The notes beneath the pieces are model-generated. The model was not told the DNA's origin and did no database searches. It saw only the letters and a list, made by a program, of their open reading frames with translations. The translations under genes were made by a program, and so were the position numbers. From positions 1,240,001 through 1,304,000 of the forward strand of contig NZ_SJKD01000001.1 of the NCBI RefSeq assembly GCF_004331485.1: a stretch of 64,000 bases of DNA. The letters are read 5' to 3'. Shown here piece after piece: positions 62,517 to 64,000 of the stretch; position 1 is the stretch's first letter; each line of letters starts with the position of its first letter. The stretch comes from Kribbella capetownensis. Lineage in GTDB: Bacteria > Actinomycetota > Actinomycetes > Propionibacteriales > Kribbellaceae.

Positions 62517-63470
62517 GTGAAAGCCAAGGGTCCTGAGATCGCCGTCGTCGTCAACCCAACGAAGGTCGACCTCGCCGAGGTGCGTGAGGTTCTCCAGGAC
62601 GCGGCCGCCGCGGCGGGCGTCGAGGCGCCGACGCTGGTCGAGACGACCGAGGACGATCCCGGCTTCGGCCAGACACGCGAGGCCGTTCGCGACGGCGCCG
62701 GTCTGGTGTGTGCCCTCGGGGGCGACGGGACCGTGCGGGCGGTGGCGCAGGAGCTCGTCGGCACCGGCGTCGCGATGGGTCTCCTTCCAGGCGGTACCGG
62801 GAACCTGCTGGCCCGCAACCTCGGCCTCCCGATCGACTCCCTGGCCGAGGCGGCCGCCGCGGCCTTCTCCGGCCAGGACCGCACGATCGATGTCGGATGG
62901 TTGGTCGTCGACCCCGACGAGAGCCAGCGCGCTGGTGACCTGCGCACCGGCGCGGACAACGTCCACTGCTTCACCGTCATGGCCGGGGTCGGTTTCGACG
63001 CCCAGATCATGAATGACGCGCCCGAGGGCGTGAAGGACAAGGCCGGCTGGGCGGCGTACGTCGCCAGCGGCGGAACGCACCTGAAGGACGACCCGTTCGC
63101 GCTCGACCTGGCGGTGGATGGGCGCAGTGCGGGCCCCGGCCAGGCCCGCACGGTCGTGGTCGGCAACTGCGGCGAGCTCACCGGCGGCATGGTGCTGCTG
63201 CCCGATGCCGAGGTCGATGATGGCCGGCTGGACGTGGCGACGCTCAGCCCCGACAGCCTGACCGAGTGGATCGGGGTGGCCTCGCGGGTGCTGGCCGACC
63301 GGGGCGACGGACCCTCGCTCCAGCGTGATCGGGGTCGTGACCTCACGGTGCGAGTCGACCCGCCACAGCTGTGCGAGGTCGACGGTGACGTTCTGACCGA
63401 GGCAGGCCTTCTGCGCTTCGCGGTGCAGCCGGCCTGCCTTGTGGTACGCGTCGGCCGAGACAGCGCCTGA
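62517..63470 (+). CDS. Diacylglycerol/sphingosine kinase family lipid kinase
   Basis: 317 residues. The catalytic motif CALGGDGTVRAVAQEL (GGDGT at 68-72) and GLLPGGTGNLLARNLGL are present, with a second domain containing VVVGNCGELTGGMVLLPDAEVDDGRLDVATLS. Typical for DgkB/YegS-like enzymes, which phosphorylate diacylglycerol or related lipids with ATP. The start is GTG 62517. With two PAP2 phosphatases nearby it suggests a lipid phosphorylation/dephosphorylation set. Confidence 0.92.
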   Translation: MKAKGPEIAVVVNPTKVDLAEVREVLQDAAAAAGVEAPTLVETTEDDPGFGQTREAVRDGAGLVCALGGDGTVRAVAQELVGTGVAMGLLPGGTGNLLARNLGLPIDSLAEAAAAAFSGQDRTIDVGWLVVDPDESQRAGDLRTGADNVHCFTVMAGVGFDAQIMNDAPEGVKDKAGWAAYVASGGTHLKDDPFALDLAVDGRSAGPGQARTVVVGNCGELTGGMVLLPDAEVDDGRLDVATLSPDSLTEWIGVASRVLADRGDGPSLQRDRGRDLTVRVDPPQLCEVDGDVLTEAGLLRFAVQPACLVVRVGRDSA

Positions 63471-63514
63471 CCAGCGGCTCGGATCTCGAGACTGTTCTCG
63501 TCAGACAACGAGAC

Positions 63515-63560
63515 AGCGGCCCGCCGGAACCGTCCCCTGCGGCAGTTTCGGCGGGCCGCT
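63515..63560 (+). terminator. Long hairpin after the lipid kinase gene
   Basis: AGCGGCCCGCCGGAAC (63515-63530) and GTTTCGGCGGGCCGCT (63545-63560) form a 16-pair stem with one G-T pair and a 14-base loop, 45 bases after the stop. There is no T tail. Confidence 0.7.
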
Positions 63561-63608
63561 GACTAAGAGTGTGCACGCGATCACGCTGAATGGCAAGCTG
63601 TCGATTGA

Positions 63609-63637
63609 TGAAACAACTACTTGAAGTGACTGTTTCA
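63609..63637. promoter_or_regulatory. 29-base dyad upstream of purA
   Basis: TGAAACA-ACT-ACTTGAAGT-GAC-TGTTTCA: outer 7-base arms and an inner 9-base palindrome share one centre; 11 of 14 pairs match. It overlaps CTTGAA-N8-TTCAAG (63620-63639). It lies about 175 bases upstream of the purA ATG, in the 342-base gap that otherwise shows only the terminator hairpin. Confidence 0.5.
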
Positions 63638-63728
63638 AGGCGATGAACGGCGGGCCGAACCGTGGACCGGGGTCCGGTAGGCTTTGGTCGCAAGAGCCTG
63701 GATGCGTTGCCGGATGAATGTCCGGTGA

Positions 63729-64000
<272 letters not shown>

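Noticed and set aside
63439..63624. A 61-codon frame across the end of the lipid kinase gene and the hairpin region
   Set aside because: It lies over the terminator stem and shows neither homology nor a good RBS.

Overview
This is a 64 kb stretch of high-GC actinobacterial chromosome. Third codon positions are almost always G or C, GTG starts are common, and the heat-shock genes are of the HspR/HAIR type. The gene content (DUF3151, DUF1206, TIGR03086, S-adenosyl methyltransferase PF04672, SARP-NB-ARC regulator) and many leaderless starts fit Propionibacteriales, perhaps a Kribbella-like soil organism; the genus is inference. No rRNA, tRNA, CRISPR array, transposase or prophage was seen.

The skeleton is a conserved actinobacterial block: dnaK-grpE-dnaJ-hspR (1-4049), clpB (8733-11315), pyrE (30457), dedA and a TrmH methyltransferase (38.5-39.9 kb), fba (51575), DUF3151 (55075) and purA (63813, cut by the window end). 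M. tuberculosis carries these genes within the Rv0350-Rv0384c interval. Variable accessory genes fill the gaps between them.

Accessory regions in order. 4.3-8.5 kb: an acetyltransferase and a large secreted subtilase. 11.4-15.4 kb: a free-standing GyrB-like ATPase, a membrane protein, an ArsC-like protein, a DapC-like aminotransferase, a TIGR03086 protein and a MarR regulator. 15.4-19.7 kb: a MarR-linked efflux pump and a secreted GH87-like glucanase with a GntR regulator. 19.8-25.8 kb: a HAD hydrolase, an SDR, two LysR regulators, an intergenic repeat cluster, an aldo/keto reductase and an AlkZ-like protein. 25.8-29.8 kb: a VapBC pair with its operator, a methyltransferase and the tdh-kbl threonine pathway. 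29.9-38.5 kb: a sortase-like protein without its cysteine, pyrE, LemA, an NB-ARC-TPR SARP regulator, a small protein and two tandem Nudix paralogues. 39.9-48.7 kb: a GH13 enzyme and a six-gene hydroxyquinol/3-oxoadipate operon divergent from an IclR regulator. 48.9-52.6 kb: a VOC protein, a sugar-phosphate SIS protein with its GntR regulator, and fba. 52.7-62.4 kb: an AbiEi-like protein, GNAT, HNH, ComB-like, MFS, a VapBC45-like toxin-antitoxin pair, AraC/VOC, two PAP2 phosphatases and DUF1206. A diacylglycerol-kinase-family gene precedes purA.

The most interesting points are: (1) consecutive stem-loops with C-rich loops after hspR, resembling the actinobacterial 6C RNA; (2) a clpB promoter in which an exact SigR/SigH-type -35 lies in the spacer of the HspR operator; (3) two Nudix proteins with an unrecognised N-terminal domain behind a STAND regulator; (4) a sortase-like protein with Ser for the catalytic Cys and a GyrB-like ATPase lacking its metal-binding Asn; (5) a structured repeat cluster at 23.55-23.79 kb; and (6) a repeated leaderless-promoter layout across at least ten genes.
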